DNA of 51,167 nt from an uncultured Clostridia bacterium (GTDB lineage Bacteria > Bacillota > Clostridia > Oscillospirales > Ruminococcaceae): the NCBI GenBank assembly GCA_945923775.1, contig CAMELR010000020.1:1-51167 (forward strand). Direction: 5' to 3'. Position numbers and translations under genes: made by a program. Below, piece by piece: positions 26,161-33,747 of this stretch. Position 1 is the first letter of the stretch. Every line of letters starts with the position of its first letter. The notes under the pieces were generated by a model. It saw only the letters and a list, made by a program, of their open reading frames with translations, made no database searches and was not told the DNA's origin.

Positions 26161-26223
26161 AGGCTCACCCTCCTTCTTTTGCTGCGCCGGACTTGCCGGG
26201 CTGTTTTGCGTTTCTGTTATCCG

Positions 26224-27165
26224 TCAGTCCTCAAGAGGGCTTCTGCGGATCTTCTCTATAATTCTGAGCTTTGCGCTTCTGCTGCGCGGATTTCTTTCCA
26301 ACTCCTCCGGCGAGGCGGTTATCGGCTTCTTGTCCACAAGCCTGCCCATCGGCTTCCTTCCGCATACGCACACCGGGAACTCCGGCGGGCATGTGCAGCC
26401 CGTGCAGAACTCCTTGAAGCGGTTCTTAACGATCCTGTCCTCAAGGGAGTGGAAGGTGATGACGGACATTCTTCCGCCGACCTTCAGCACGTCGAAACCG
26501 TCTGTCAGCGCCGTTTCAAGCACGTCCAGCTCGTGGTTGACCTCTATCCTTATCGCCTGGAAACTCTTACGGCAGGGGTTCTTCTCCCTGCGGTACGCCG
26601 CCGGGACGCTCGATTTGATTATCTCCGCGAGCTGCCCGGTGGTCTCGATCGGGGCGGCGAGCCGGGCGTTTACTATGCCTCTTGCTATCCGGTTCCCGAA
26701 TTTTTCTTCGCCGTAGTCGAACAAAATCTTGGCGAGTTCCCCCTCGTCGTATTCGTTCACCACGTCGCGGGCGGAAAGACCCTCCCCGCTCATGCGCATA
26801 TCCAGCGGTGCGTCGTTGTGGAACGAGAACCCCCGCTCCGCAGTGTCGAGCTGATGAGAGGACACGCCCAGATCGGCGATTATGCCGTCCAGTTCTTTTA
26901 TCCCGAGGTCAGCCAGCACCGACTTCATTTCGCAGAAATTGCTCCGGACAAGCGTAACGGGAAGTCCCTTCAGCCGCTCCCCAGCAGCCTCCAGCGCCTC
27001 CTTGTCCTGGTCGAAGCATATCAGACGGCCGCCGTCCAGCCGCTTTGCAAGCTCAAGGCTGTGACCGCCGCCCCCGGTGGTGAGATCCGCGTAAACGCCC
27101 TTCGGGTCTGTGAACGCGCCGTCCACCGTTTCTTTCAGCAGCACTGAAACATGTGAAAACTCCAT
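26224..27165 (-). CDS. rsmH: 16S rRNA (cytosine(1402)-N(4))-methyltransferase (RsmH/MraW)
   Basis: A SAM-dependent methyltransferase of 313 residues that modifies C1402 in the ribosomal P site. The N-terminus HVSVLLKETVDGAFTDPKGVYADLTTGGGGHS contains the SAM-binding glycine loop, followed by LICFDQDKEAL, GIIADLGVSSHQLD and FSFHNDAPLDMRM, all standard for the family. The C-terminal part includes AFQAIRIEVN (here SFQAIRIEVN) and ISFHSLEDRIVK as TFHSLEDRIVKNRF. Its start codon overlaps the mraZ stop by one base (TAATG), so translation is coupled. Confidence 0.96.
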   Translation of the reverse strand: MEFSHVSVLLKETVDGAFTDPKGVYADLTTGGGGHSLELAKRLDGGRLICFDQDKEALEAAGERLKGLPVTLVRSNFCEMKSVLADLGIKELDGIIADLGVSSHQLDTAERGFSFHNDAPLDMRMSGEGLSARDVVNEYDEGELAKILFDYGEEKFGNRIARGIVNARLAAPIETTGQLAEIIKSSVPAAYRREKNPCRKSFQAIRIEVNHELDVLETALTDGFDVLKVGGRMSVITFHSLEDRIVKNRFKEFCTGCTCPPEFPVCVCGRKPMGRLVDKKPITASPEELERNPRSRSAKLRIIEKIRRSPLED

Positions 27166-27584
27166 TAAATACCGATCTCCTCAGCAAGCGCGGCAATATC
27201 CTCTGCGGATACGCTCTCTGTATAAGCTATGTAAGCCGCCTTGTCCCAGATCTCCGCGTGGTCGTCCATTCCGACGACTACCACCTCGGAGGTGAGTCCC
27301 GCGTAGGCTCTCAGCGCCGGCGCAATGGCGATCCTGCCCTGCTTGTCCGGCTCGGCCTCGCAGGCTCCGCCGAACAAAAAGCGCTCCAGCGGGAGCCTTA
27401 CCTTTGTCGGCTTTCCCCTCAGGCTCTCCCTGAGGTCGTTCCAGCTCTGCTCTGTGTGTACCGTCAGACAGCTCTCACCTATAGTCTTGGAAATATAGAA
27501 ATGTTCTCCCAGCTCCTCGCGGAGCTTCGCCGGAAAGTTCATGCGCCCTTTTGAATCTATGGTGTGCTCGAACTCGCCGTACAT
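27165..27584 (-). CDS. mraZ: Transcriptional regulator MraZ
   Basis: A DNA-binding protein of 139 residues with two SpoVT/AbrB-like halves. The start was set at ATG 27584 (MYGEFEHTIDSKGRMNFPAKLRE), preceded by a GGGGGAACAGG stretch, because the family begins there; the longer reading from 27932 adds non-family sequence and includes the promoter. Both halves carry the D-x-[KQ]-G-R-[MI] motif (DSKGRMNFP near residue 10 and DKQGRIAIAP near 80). MraZ proteins repress their own dcw operon by binding short repeats in the promoter, and candidate repeats lie at 27740-27780. First gene of the cluster. Confidence 0.94.
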   Translation of the reverse strand: MYGEFEHTIDSKGRMNFPAKLREELGEHFYISKTIGESCLTVHTEQSWNDLRESLRGKPTKVRLPLERFLFGGACEAEPDKQGRIAIAPALRAYAGLTSEVVVVGMDDHAEIWDKAAYIAYTESVSAEDIAALAEEIGI

Positions 27585-27739
27585 TCCTGTTCCCCCTTTC
27601 CAAAGCTGTAGTCCCCTGTGAAAGTGCCATGCCGCCTTCCTCAGACGGCTTTTCCGTAGATGAAATATATTTTCCCAGTAATAAAAAATCGGGTCGGCGA
27701 AGTTGAAAATGTGGAAAACCAGTGATTTTTTATGATTTT

Positions 27740-27780
27740 TAACCCACTTTAGTGAAAACTTCACCCTTTTCCCCCACCAA
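27740..27780 (-). promoter_or_regulatory. Candidate MraZ operator repeats
   Basis: Just downstream of the mraZ -10, the minus strand shows GGTGGGGG, AAAGGGTG and, about 20 bp on, AAAGTGGG (27750-27743). MraZ boxes in other bacteria are short GTGG/TGGG repeats spaced about one helix turn apart near the transcription start. Position and sequence fit, but spacing is not perfect. Confidence 0.45.
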
Positions 27781-27781
27781 T

Positions 27782-27810
27782 AGTATACAACGAATTCAAC
27801 ATTTTTGCAA
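27782..27810 (-). promoter_or_regulatory. Sigma-A promoter of mraZ and the dcw cluster
   Basis: Minus-strand TTGCAA (27810-27805), a 17-bp spacer, TATACT (27787-27782). Transcription should start near 27775, giving a leader of about 190 nt before mraZ that overlaps the candidate MraZ boxes. Confidence 0.82.
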
Positions 27811-27878
27811 GTGTTAGCCCGAATAAATCGCCAAAAAACTAAAATAAAATTTTGTTCATATTTTTGTGCACTTTCAAC

Positions 27879-27905
27879 AAAAAAGAGCCTTCGCAATGAA
27901 GGCTC
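27879..27905 (-). terminator. Rho-independent terminator upstream of the mraZ promoter
   Basis: Minus-strand stem GAGCCTTC / GAAGGCTC (27905-27885) followed by a six-base T-run. It would end transcripts coming from DUF554, insulating the dcw promoter. The rest of 27811-28067 is AT-rich and holds the GTTGAA/TTCAAC motif cluster but no gene. Confidence 0.8.
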
Positions 27906-28067
27906 GAAAGATATTTTTCGTTGAAAAAGCACTATATATCGGAAGGATTCAACAAAGTTTCAACTATATCTTGTGAAACGGTTGAAAAAATTGCGGCAAT
28001 CGGCAGAGTACTTTTTTATCCGCTTATTTCGCCGCGAATTTTCAACGATCCGAAAAAAGTTGAAAAC

Positions 28068-28793
28068 TCAGAACCACGGAAGGAACGAGCACACCACCGC
28101 CAGAACAAGCCCGGGGAGCATATTTGCAACGCGGAATTTCTTCCCCCACACGAGATTTACGCCCACGCAGAAGATCATCACCGATCCCACAAGCGACAGA
28201 TTATCGAGCGCCGACCGGGTCATTACGTCCTCCAGAAGATTTGAAAGCAAGGTTATCGTCCCCTGGAAAATTGCAACTGGGATAGCAGAGAAAATGCAGC
28301 CCTTACCGCTCGCCGCTGTCATGACCATAACGATGATGAGGTCGAGCACCGCCTTTGCGAACAGCGTGGAGTGATCCCCGAGGATCCCGTCCTGTATCGA
28401 CCCGACGACCGCCATAGCGCCGATGCACACGGTCAGCGAAGCGTTGACGAATCCTCCGACGAAGCCGCCGTCGCCCTCGCTGTGGGATACCTTTCTGAGC
28501 CACGTTCCGAAGCGCTCCATAGCCGCTTCAATGTTGATTATCTCGCCGATGAGCGCTCCGAGCACAAGGCTTGCTATGAGCATCATCGTGCCGCCGCTTG
28601 CGAGAGTCCCGTCAGCCGCGGCGCTGAGCATTTTCTCCATTGCGCCGGCTATCCCGAGGAATATAACGCACACGCCGCACGCCATCATGAGCGATTCCTG
28701 TATGCGCGGCTTCATGAACTTTCCGCACAGCAAGCCGAAAAGTCCGCCCGCGACTATCGCAGCGGCGTTTACTATCGTGCCAAGTCCCGGCAA
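28068..28793 (-). CDS. DUF554 family membrane protein
   Basis: A 241-residue protein with about seven hydrophobic segments. Family features are the start GLGTIVNAAAIVAGGLFGLLCG, the GVCVIFLGIAGAM segment, SLVLGALIGEIINIE near residue 80, FVNASLTVCIGAMAVVGSIQDG near 112 and a glycine-rich end NMLPGLVLAVV. The family is widespread and its substrate is unknown; a transport role is often assumed. It lies downstream of nspC, separated by an 80-bp gap containing an ATTCGGAATT repeat. Confidence 0.88.
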   Translation of the reverse strand: MPGLGTIVNAAAIVAGGLFGLLCGKFMKPRIQESLMMACGVCVIFLGIAGAMEKMLSAAADGTLASGGTMMLIASLVLGALIGEIINIEAAMERFGTWLRKVSHSEGDGGFVGGFVNASLTVCIGAMAVVGSIQDGILGDHSTLFAKAVLDLIIVMVMTAASGKGCIFSAIPVAIFQGTITLLSNLLEDVMTRSALDNLSLVGSVMIFCVGVNLVWGKKFRVANMLPGLVLAVVCSFLPWF

Positions 28794-28805
28794 TCACATC
28801 GCCCC

Positions 28806-28848
28806 CAACAATTGAAATTCGGAATTAAGAATTCGGAATTCGGAATTA
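28806..28848 (+). repeat. ATTCGGAATT repeat, copy 1
   Basis: Three ATTCGGAATT-type units in the gap between nspC and DUF554. An inverted counterpart lies at 32208-32243, so the two bracket the nspC to CASDH segment. A small GTCCCGC/GCGGGAC hairpin follows at about 28852-28868. Confidence 0.65.
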
Positions 28849-28873
28849 TGGTGTCCCGCTTCGCGGGACTATT

Positions 28874-30025
28874 TCAAGATAAACGTCCCTTGAAATCCTC
28901 GTAGCCGAATTTCTTTATCAGCTTGACTTCCCCGGATTCTTTCAGCAGGTAGATAGACGGCAGGGGCATTCCGTTGAATGTGTTGTTCTTGCACATCGAA
29001 TATATCGCCATATCGCCGAATACCAGCCGCTCGCCGCCGTTCAGCGGCTCATCGAACGAGTAGTCCCCGATGACGTCCCCGGCAAGGCAGGTGTTGCCGC
29101 CCAGGCGGTAGGTGTACGGCTTCTCGCCGGGCTTCCCCGCTCCGGTTATATCCGGACGGTATGGCATTTCCAGGACGTCCGGCATGTGGCACGCCGCGGA
29201 AGCGTCCGTTATCGCGATGTTACAGCCGTTCGCGTAGGTGTCAAGTACAGTCGTCACCAGCCAGCCGGCGTTCAGCGCGATGGCTTCGCCCGGCTCCAGG
29301 TAGACCTCCAGACCGTAGGTCTCGCGGATACGCTTCACGCACTCTATCAGCTTTGCCACGTTGTAGCCGGGCTTCGTGATGTGGTGTCCGCCGCCGAAAT
29401 TCAGCCACTTTATCTTGTCGAACATGAACCCGAATTTCTCCTCGACGTGCGGGAGCGTACGCTCCAGGGTCTCCGCGCCCTGCTCGCACATGGTGTGGAA
29501 GTGCAGTCCGTCTATGCCCTCGTACAGCGCGGGGTCCTTCCGGAACTCCTCCAGCGTACAGCCGAGCCGCGAACCTGTGAAGCAGGGGTTGTAGATGTCC
29601 GTTTCTATCTCGCTGTACTCCGGATTCACCCGGATACCTGCCTGTATGTAACGGTCGTTCGCGCGCACTCTGTCCCGGAATTTCGCCCACTGCCGCGGGG
29701 AGTTGAACACCATGTGGTCGCAGATTTTCAGCAGCTCGTCGAAGTCCTGCTCAGGGTATGCCGGGGAGAATACGTGGTTCTCGCGACCAAACGGCTTCGC
29801 CATCTCCTCGTAACCTAGCTTTGCTTCGTAGATCCCGCTGGCGGTCACGCCGTCGAGATACTTTGCTATCAGCGGGTAGACCGCGAACGCCGAGAACGCT
29901 TTCTGCGCGAGAAGTATCTTACAGCCCGCCTTTTCGCGGACAAGCTTCAGCAGTTCGAGGTTTCTTTTCAGCGCGCCCTCGTCAATGATGTAGCAGGGTG
30001 TTTCTACTTTATATTTCCAGTCCAT
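28874..30025 (-). CDS. nspC: Carboxynorspermidine/carboxyspermidine decarboxylase (NspC)
   Basis: A PLP-dependent fold-III decarboxylase of 383 residues that removes CO2 from carboxyspermidine (or carboxynorspermidine), the last step of the alternative spermidine route. The PLP lysine lies in KILLAQKAFSAFAVYPL near residue 41. Other family features are the HFHTMCEQGAETLE region, LNFGGGHHITKPGYNV near 215, YLEPGEAI near 255 and CLAGDVIGDYSF near 320, with a Cys and Asp expected in the active site. The start is behind AAAGGA. Its partner, the carboxyspermidine dehydrogenase, is at 30960-32162, separated by a broken low-GC gene. Confidence 0.92.
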   Translation of the reverse strand: MDWKYKVETPCYIIDEGALKRNLELLKLVREKAGCKILLAQKAFSAFAVYPLIAKYLDGVTASGIYEAKLGYEEMAKPFGRENHVFSPAYPEQDFDELLKICDHMVFNSPRQWAKFRDRVRANDRYIQAGIRVNPEYSEIETDIYNPCFTGSRLGCTLEEFRKDPALYEGIDGLHFHTMCEQGAETLERTLPHVEEKFGFMFDKIKWLNFGGGHHITKPGYNVAKLIECVKRIRETYGLEVYLEPGEAIALNAGWLVTTVLDTYANGCNIAITDASAACHMPDVLEMPYRPDITGAGKPGEKPYTYRLGGNTCLAGDVIGDYSFDEPLNGGERLVFGDMAIYSMCKNNTFNGMPLPSIYLLKESGEVKLIKKFGYEDFKGRLS

Positions 30026-30070
30026 GGTGTTCCTTTCTTGTGTGCGTAAAAAGCTGATAGGGTCAGTTAG

Positions 30071-30840
30071 TTATATTTCAAACTCTGCATAAATGCAGCT
30101 ATGATCTGGAATTCCTATCTGTCTGCATTCATCCTTAAACAAATCATCATAATACGCATGTACCATCCCTTCTGCAACAGATTCTGATACAGCTATATGA
30201 TCTATTTTCAAATAAAAATTGTCTGAAACCTCATATGAATATCCGGAAATCGGCAATATGGTAAGATTTCTCTGTTTCAATTCTTCTTCGATATATTGAT
30301 AATTGTAATAATATCTTGAACAGGTTTTACTGTATATACCGCTTTCATTTATAACTCCATGGTTCCAATCTCCTGTCAAAATTAAATTTTCTTTGTCGTC
30401 CAGATCATCAATGTATTCCATTACCGTATCAAATTGTTGTTTTCTGTACTGAAAATCACTAATTGATTGATCAGATACTAATATTCGGAAAATAATAAGA
30501 TTTATTTTTTTGTTCTCGCCATTGTCATCCACACCGGTAATTCTAACGTGTAAAAAATGCGGACTTGAAAAAGACGATACCTTTTCAGCTTTGAGCGATT
30601 TTATTACATAACAGGAAACGCCTCTTTCCTGACGGTCATCAAAAGCCTCTATTGCATTATAATCTTCCAAACACTTTTTGTAATCGCTTGCCTCACAATT
30701 CATATCTTCAACATTTGCAATAATATGAACATCTTGTTTTTTTGAATTTCGCCAACTTCAGCAAAATGCCTATAATCTTTTATGGTTTTTTTACGTTCTA
30801 TCCTTAAATTCAGGCTTGTTTCTAACAGTTTAATTTTCAT
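30071..30840 (-). pseudogene. Frameshifted endonuclease/exonuclease/phosphatase-like gene
   Basis: A low-GC gene in two frames. The first part starts at ATG 30840 (MKIKLLETSLNLRIERKKTI) and hits a stop near 30702. The rest reads in the next frame and continues to 30071. An A7 run on the minus strand (T7 at 30737-30743) marks the break: one extra A would join the parts into about 256 residues, reading IQKKQDVHIIANVEDMN across the junction. The joined protein has the metal-dependent phosphohydrolase/nuclease pattern: an Asn and Glu in IIANVED, GDWNHG, KIDHIAVS and a terminal PDHSCIYAEF. Base composition differs sharply from its neighbours, suggesting recent acquisition. A sequencing error or slippage at the A-run remains possible. 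Confidence 0.72.
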
Positions 30841-30913
30841 AAATTACCTTCGTCCATGTTAAATTTATCTGTCGCTTCCAAGAAACTTTACGCGCGCCCC
30901 AAATCTCCGCCAA

Positions 30914-30943
30914 CAAAACGCAGGCGGGCAAACACCCGCCTGC
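30914..30943 (-). terminator. Rho-independent terminator after the CASDH gene
   Basis: Minus-strand stem GCAGGCGGG / CCCGCCTGC (30943-30920) with a 6-nt loop, followed by GTTTTG. It separates the CASDH gene from the broken nuclease gene and nspC, which then need another promoter or readthrough. Confidence 0.78.
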
Positions 30944-30959
30944 CTGTGTTAAACGGAAA

Positions 30960-32162
30960 TCAGTCAACCAGCACGGGGTTGAAATCCTCCTCCCACGGAA
31001 GCCCCCACTTGTTGAGATTCTCCATAAAAGGATCGGGATCCATCTCCTCGACATTGTAGACGCCGGGCTTCTTCCACTTTCCAGTGAGCACCATAGCCGC
31101 GCCTATCATCGCCGGAACGCCGGTTGTGTAGCTGATAGCCTGTGAGCCTACCTCCTTGTAGCACTCCTGATGGTCGCAGATGTTGTAAAGGTAGTAGTGC
31201 TTCTCCTTGCCGTCCTTCTTGCCGATAAAAATGCATCCGATGTTGGTCTTGCCTACAGTTCTCGGGCCAAGGGAAGCCGGGTCGGGCAGAACAGCCTTCA
31301 GGAACTGGAGCGGAACTATCTCCTTGCCCTCATACATGATGGGCTTTATGGAGGTCATTCCAACGTCCTCAAGGCACTTGAGGTGCGTGAGGTAGCTCTG
31401 ACCAAATGTCATGAAGAAGCGGATTCTCTTGATGCCCTTGATGTTCAGCGCAAGGGACTCCAGCTCCTCATGATGGAGCAGGTACATGTCCTTTTCGCCT
31501 ACGCCCTTGAAGTTGTAGACGCGCTTTATCTCCATCGGCTTGGTCTCGACCCACTTGCCGTCCTCAATGTAGCTTCCGTTTGCGGACACCTCGCGAATGT
31601 TTATCTCCGGGTTGAAGTTGGTGGCGAAGGGATAGCCGTGGTCGCCGCCGTTGCAGTCGAGGATATCAATGTAGTTTATCTCGTCGAACTGGTGCTTCAT
31701 GGCGTACGCAGAGAAAACTCCAGTAACGCCCGGGTCGAAGCCGCAGCCGAGGATAGCTGTAAGTCCCGCCTTCTCGAAGCGCTCACGGTATGCCCACTGC
31801 CAGCTGTACTCGAACTTTGCGGTGTCCTCCGGCTCGTAGTTCGCGGTGTCGAGGTAGTTCACGCCTGCTGCAAGGCACGCGTCCATGATGTGGAGATCCT
31901 GGTACGGAAGCGCTACGTTAATTACAATCTCCGGGTTGTAGCTCTTGATAAGCGCGGTCAGCTCCTCAACGTTGTCCGCGTCCACCTGGGCGGTGGTGAT
32001 GACCGTCTTTGTGGTGGGCTGGAGCTTCTCCTTGAATGCGTCGCACTTTGCCTTGGTGCGGCTTGCTATCATGATTTCCGTGAAAACGTCGCTGTTCTGG
32101 CAGCACTTGTTTATTACTACTCCGGCTACGCCGCCGGCGCCGATTATCATTGCTCTGCTCAT
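30960..32162 (-). CDS. Carboxynorspermidine/carboxyspermidine dehydrogenase (saccharopine dehydrogenase family)
   Basis: A 400-residue NADPH-dependent enzyme that condenses putrescine (or diaminopropane) with aspartate semialdehyde to carboxyspermidine (or carboxynorspermidine). The N-terminus MIIGAGGVAGVVINKCCQN is a Rossmann dinucleotide loop, followed by VINVALPYQDLHIMDACL and the saccharopine-dehydrogenase segment AILGCGFDPGVTGVFSAYA. C-terminal features are HHEELESLALNIKGIKRIRF and GVPAMIGAAMVLTGKW. The start follows AGGAGG. Pairing with nspC on the same strand and lack of lysine-pathway genes support the polyamine assignment over saccharopine dehydrogenase. Confidence 0.9.
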   Translation of the reverse strand: MSRAMIIGAGGVAGVVINKCCQNSDVFTEIMIASRTKAKCDAFKEKLQPTTKTVITTAQVDADNVEELTALIKSYNPEIVINVALPYQDLHIMDACLAAGVNYLDTANYEPEDTAKFEYSWQWAYRERFEKAGLTAILGCGFDPGVTGVFSAYAMKHQFDEINYIDILDCNGGDHGYPFATNFNPEINIREVSANGSYIEDGKWVETKPMEIKRVYNFKGVGEKDMYLLHHEELESLALNIKGIKRIRFFMTFGQSYLTHLKCLEDVGMTSIKPIMYEGKEIVPLQFLKAVLPDPASLGPRTVGKTNIGCIFIGKKDGKEKHYYLYNICDHQECYKEVGSQAISYTTGVPAMIGAAMVLTGKWKKPGVYNVEEMDPDPFMENLNKWGLPWEEDFNPVLVD

Positions 32163-32207
32163 TAATTTATCCTCCTGTATTCAGATATCGTCCGGCGAAA
32201 CCGGACA

Positions 32208-32243
32208 TGTTGATTCCGAATTCCGAATTATGAATTCCGAATT
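32208..32243 (-). repeat. ATTCGGAATT repeat, copy 2 (inverted)
   Basis: On the minus strand this reads ATTCGGAATT-CAT-AATTCGGAATTCGGAAT, matching the plus strand of copy 1 at 28806-28848. It lies in the gap between the cupin stop and the CASDH start. Confidence 0.65.
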
Positions 32244-32578
32244 TAATCGTGGTGCTCGGGTACGACCGCGAAGAAAATCAGGTCGCCCTTGCTGTCGTTT
32301 ATAAGGCTGTGCTCGTGACCCTCCGGGCAGTAGGTGCAGCTTCCTGCGGAAAGCTCCTCGTAAACGCCGTCGCACAGCATTTTGCCCTTCCCCTCGAGAA
32401 TGAACACTATCTCGCTGTTACCCTCGTGGGTGTGCAGTCCGATGGAAGCTCCGTGTTCCAGCCTGCCGCGCATTATCTTGACTTTAGGGTCGGTGAACAT
32501 TCTCGCAAAGAACGTACCCTCGCCGCCCTTGAAATGCTCCAGCGGCTTTTCTTCGATGTCTGAAAAATTTATCAGCAT
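32243..32578 (-). CDS. Small single-domain cupin protein
   Basis: A 111-residue beta-barrel protein. Cupin motif 1 is GLHTHEGNSEIVFILEGKG (near residues 46-64), with two His and a Glu as metal ligands; motif 2 is YCPEGHEHSLIN (near 89-100), with the final His. It lies 11 bp after speE and before the CASDH gene, within the polyamine operon. Small cupins in such operons may bind a small ligand or act as isomerases; no specific reaction can be assigned. Confidence 0.82.
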   Translation of the reverse strand: MLINFSDIEEKPLEHFKGGEGTFFARMFTDPKVKIMRGRLEHGASIGLHTHEGNSEIVFILEGKGKMLCDGVYEELSAGSCTYCPEGHEHSLINDSKGDLIFFAVVPEHHD

Positions 32579-32589
32579 GATATATTACC

Positions 32590-33453
32590 TCACTTTTCAG
32601 CCGGTTTAGTTTCCCGGAGCACGTCCCGGACGTTGTTCGGCAGCGCGAAGCACCCACTGTGGACGTACTGATTGTAATACTTGGTTTTCAGCCCCTGAGC
32701 CAGCCACCATTCCGCGTGCTGGTCCGTGACCGGGTGAAACCGCTTACTCGCGAATCCGAACAGCCAGTGCCCGGAGGGGTAGGTCGGGATATGCGCCTGA
32801 TAAACCAGCGATATCGGGAAGAAGCTCTTTATGCGGCTGTGGGCGCGCTTCATTATCTCGGCGTACTCGTCGTAGAACGTGCTTTCATGCTGGTTCACAA
32901 GTATGCCGTTTTCGTTGAGCGCTTTGTAGCAGTTGCCGTAGAACTCCTTTGTGAACAGCCCCTCGCCGGGTCCGAACGGGTCGGTGGAATCCACGATTAT
33001 CAGGTCGTATTCGTTGTCCTTTCCGCGGACGTATTTCAGACCGTCCTCGTAGTAGATATGCACGCGGGGGTCGTCCAGCCTGCACGCGGTCTGCGGGAGA
33101 TACTCCTTGCAGACCTCAACGACGCGCTGGTCTATCTCCACCATGTCGATGTGCTCGATATTCTTGAAGCGGGTAAGTTCCCGGATAGTTCCGCCGTCTC
33201 CCGCGCCTATTACCAGAACGCGCTTTATATCGGGATTCGTCGCCATCGGAACGTGGGTTATCATCTCGTGATAGATGTACTCGTCCTTTTCCGTCAGCAT
33301 GATGAATCCGTCAAGCACCAGTATCCTGCCCAGCTCGTAGCTGTCGAGAATGTCTATCTGCTGATAGCGGCTCTTCTCGCTGTAGACATGCTGTTTTATC
33401 TTTATGGAGAACCGTATGTTGTCCGTATGGTTCTCTGTAAACCAAAGCTCCAT
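32590..33453 (-). CDS. speE: Polyamine aminopropyltransferase (spermidine synthase)
   Basis: Transfers an aminopropyl group from decarboxylated SAM to putrescine. The 287-residue length is normal. Recognisable sites: the N-terminal beta region with QQIDILDSYELGRILVLDG, the YHEMITHVPM segment, the SAM-type loop VLVIGAGDGGTIRELTRF near residue 79, E-I-D-[QE]-R-V-V, and DSTDPFGPGEGLFTKEFY near 152, which holds the catalytic Asp and the gate-keeping loop. The end is less conserved. It follows speA with a 264-bp gap filled by a tandem repeat. Acceptor specificity cannot be read from sequence. Confidence 0.92.
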   Translation of the reverse strand: MELWFTENHTDNIRFSIKIKQHVYSEKSRYQQIDILDSYELGRILVLDGFIMLTEKDEYIYHEMITHVPMATNPDIKRVLVIGAGDGGTIRELTRFKNIEHIDMVEIDQRVVEVCKEYLPQTACRLDDPRVHIYYEDGLKYVRGKDNEYDLIIVDSTDPFGPGEGLFTKEFYGNCYKALNENGILVNQHESTFYDEYAEIMKRAHSRIKSFFPISLVYQAHIPTYPSGHWLFGFASKRFHPVTDQHAEWWLAQGLKTKYYNQYVHSGCFALPNNVRDVLRETKPAEK

Positions 33454-33470
33454 TGTTTCTCCTTCCAGCG

Positions 33471-33747
33471 TTCAGCGCCGATAATTCCTGGCGCTCAAAC
33501 TCACCTGCGGTTTAACGATAAACATGAGGTTTTTCGGTTTCGCCAAAGGCGAAATTGATTTTCCACTCCGGAAAATCAAAGAAAAACCGGATGTTCAGCG
33601 CCGGTCGTTCCCGGCGCTCAAACTCACCTGCGTTTTAACGATAAACATGAGGTTTTTCGGTTTCGCCAAAGGCGAAATTGATTTTCCACTCCGGAAAATC
33701 AAAGAAAAACCGGATGTTCAGCGCCGGTCGTTCCCGGCGCTGAACTT
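33471..33747. repeat. 123-bp tandem repeat with three-way-junction fold
   Basis: Two nearly identical 123-bp units (33471-33593 and 33594-33716) plus the first ~31 bp of a third, which encodes the C-terminus and stop codon of speA. In each unit three nested stems can form: GGTTTTTC/GAAAAACC (33528-33535 with 33581-33588) enclosing TTTCGCC/GGCGAAA (33538-33544 with 33548-33554) and GATTTTCC/GGAAAATC (33557-33564 with 33570-33577). A GCGCCGG/CCGGCGC dyad separates the units. Only a few positions differ between units, so the duplication is recent. It lies in the speA-speE intergenic region of the transcript. Confidence 0.85.

Noticed and set aside
33471..33747. CRISPR array
   Set aside because: Repeats are 123 bp, directly abutting and without variable spacers, and no cas genes are present.
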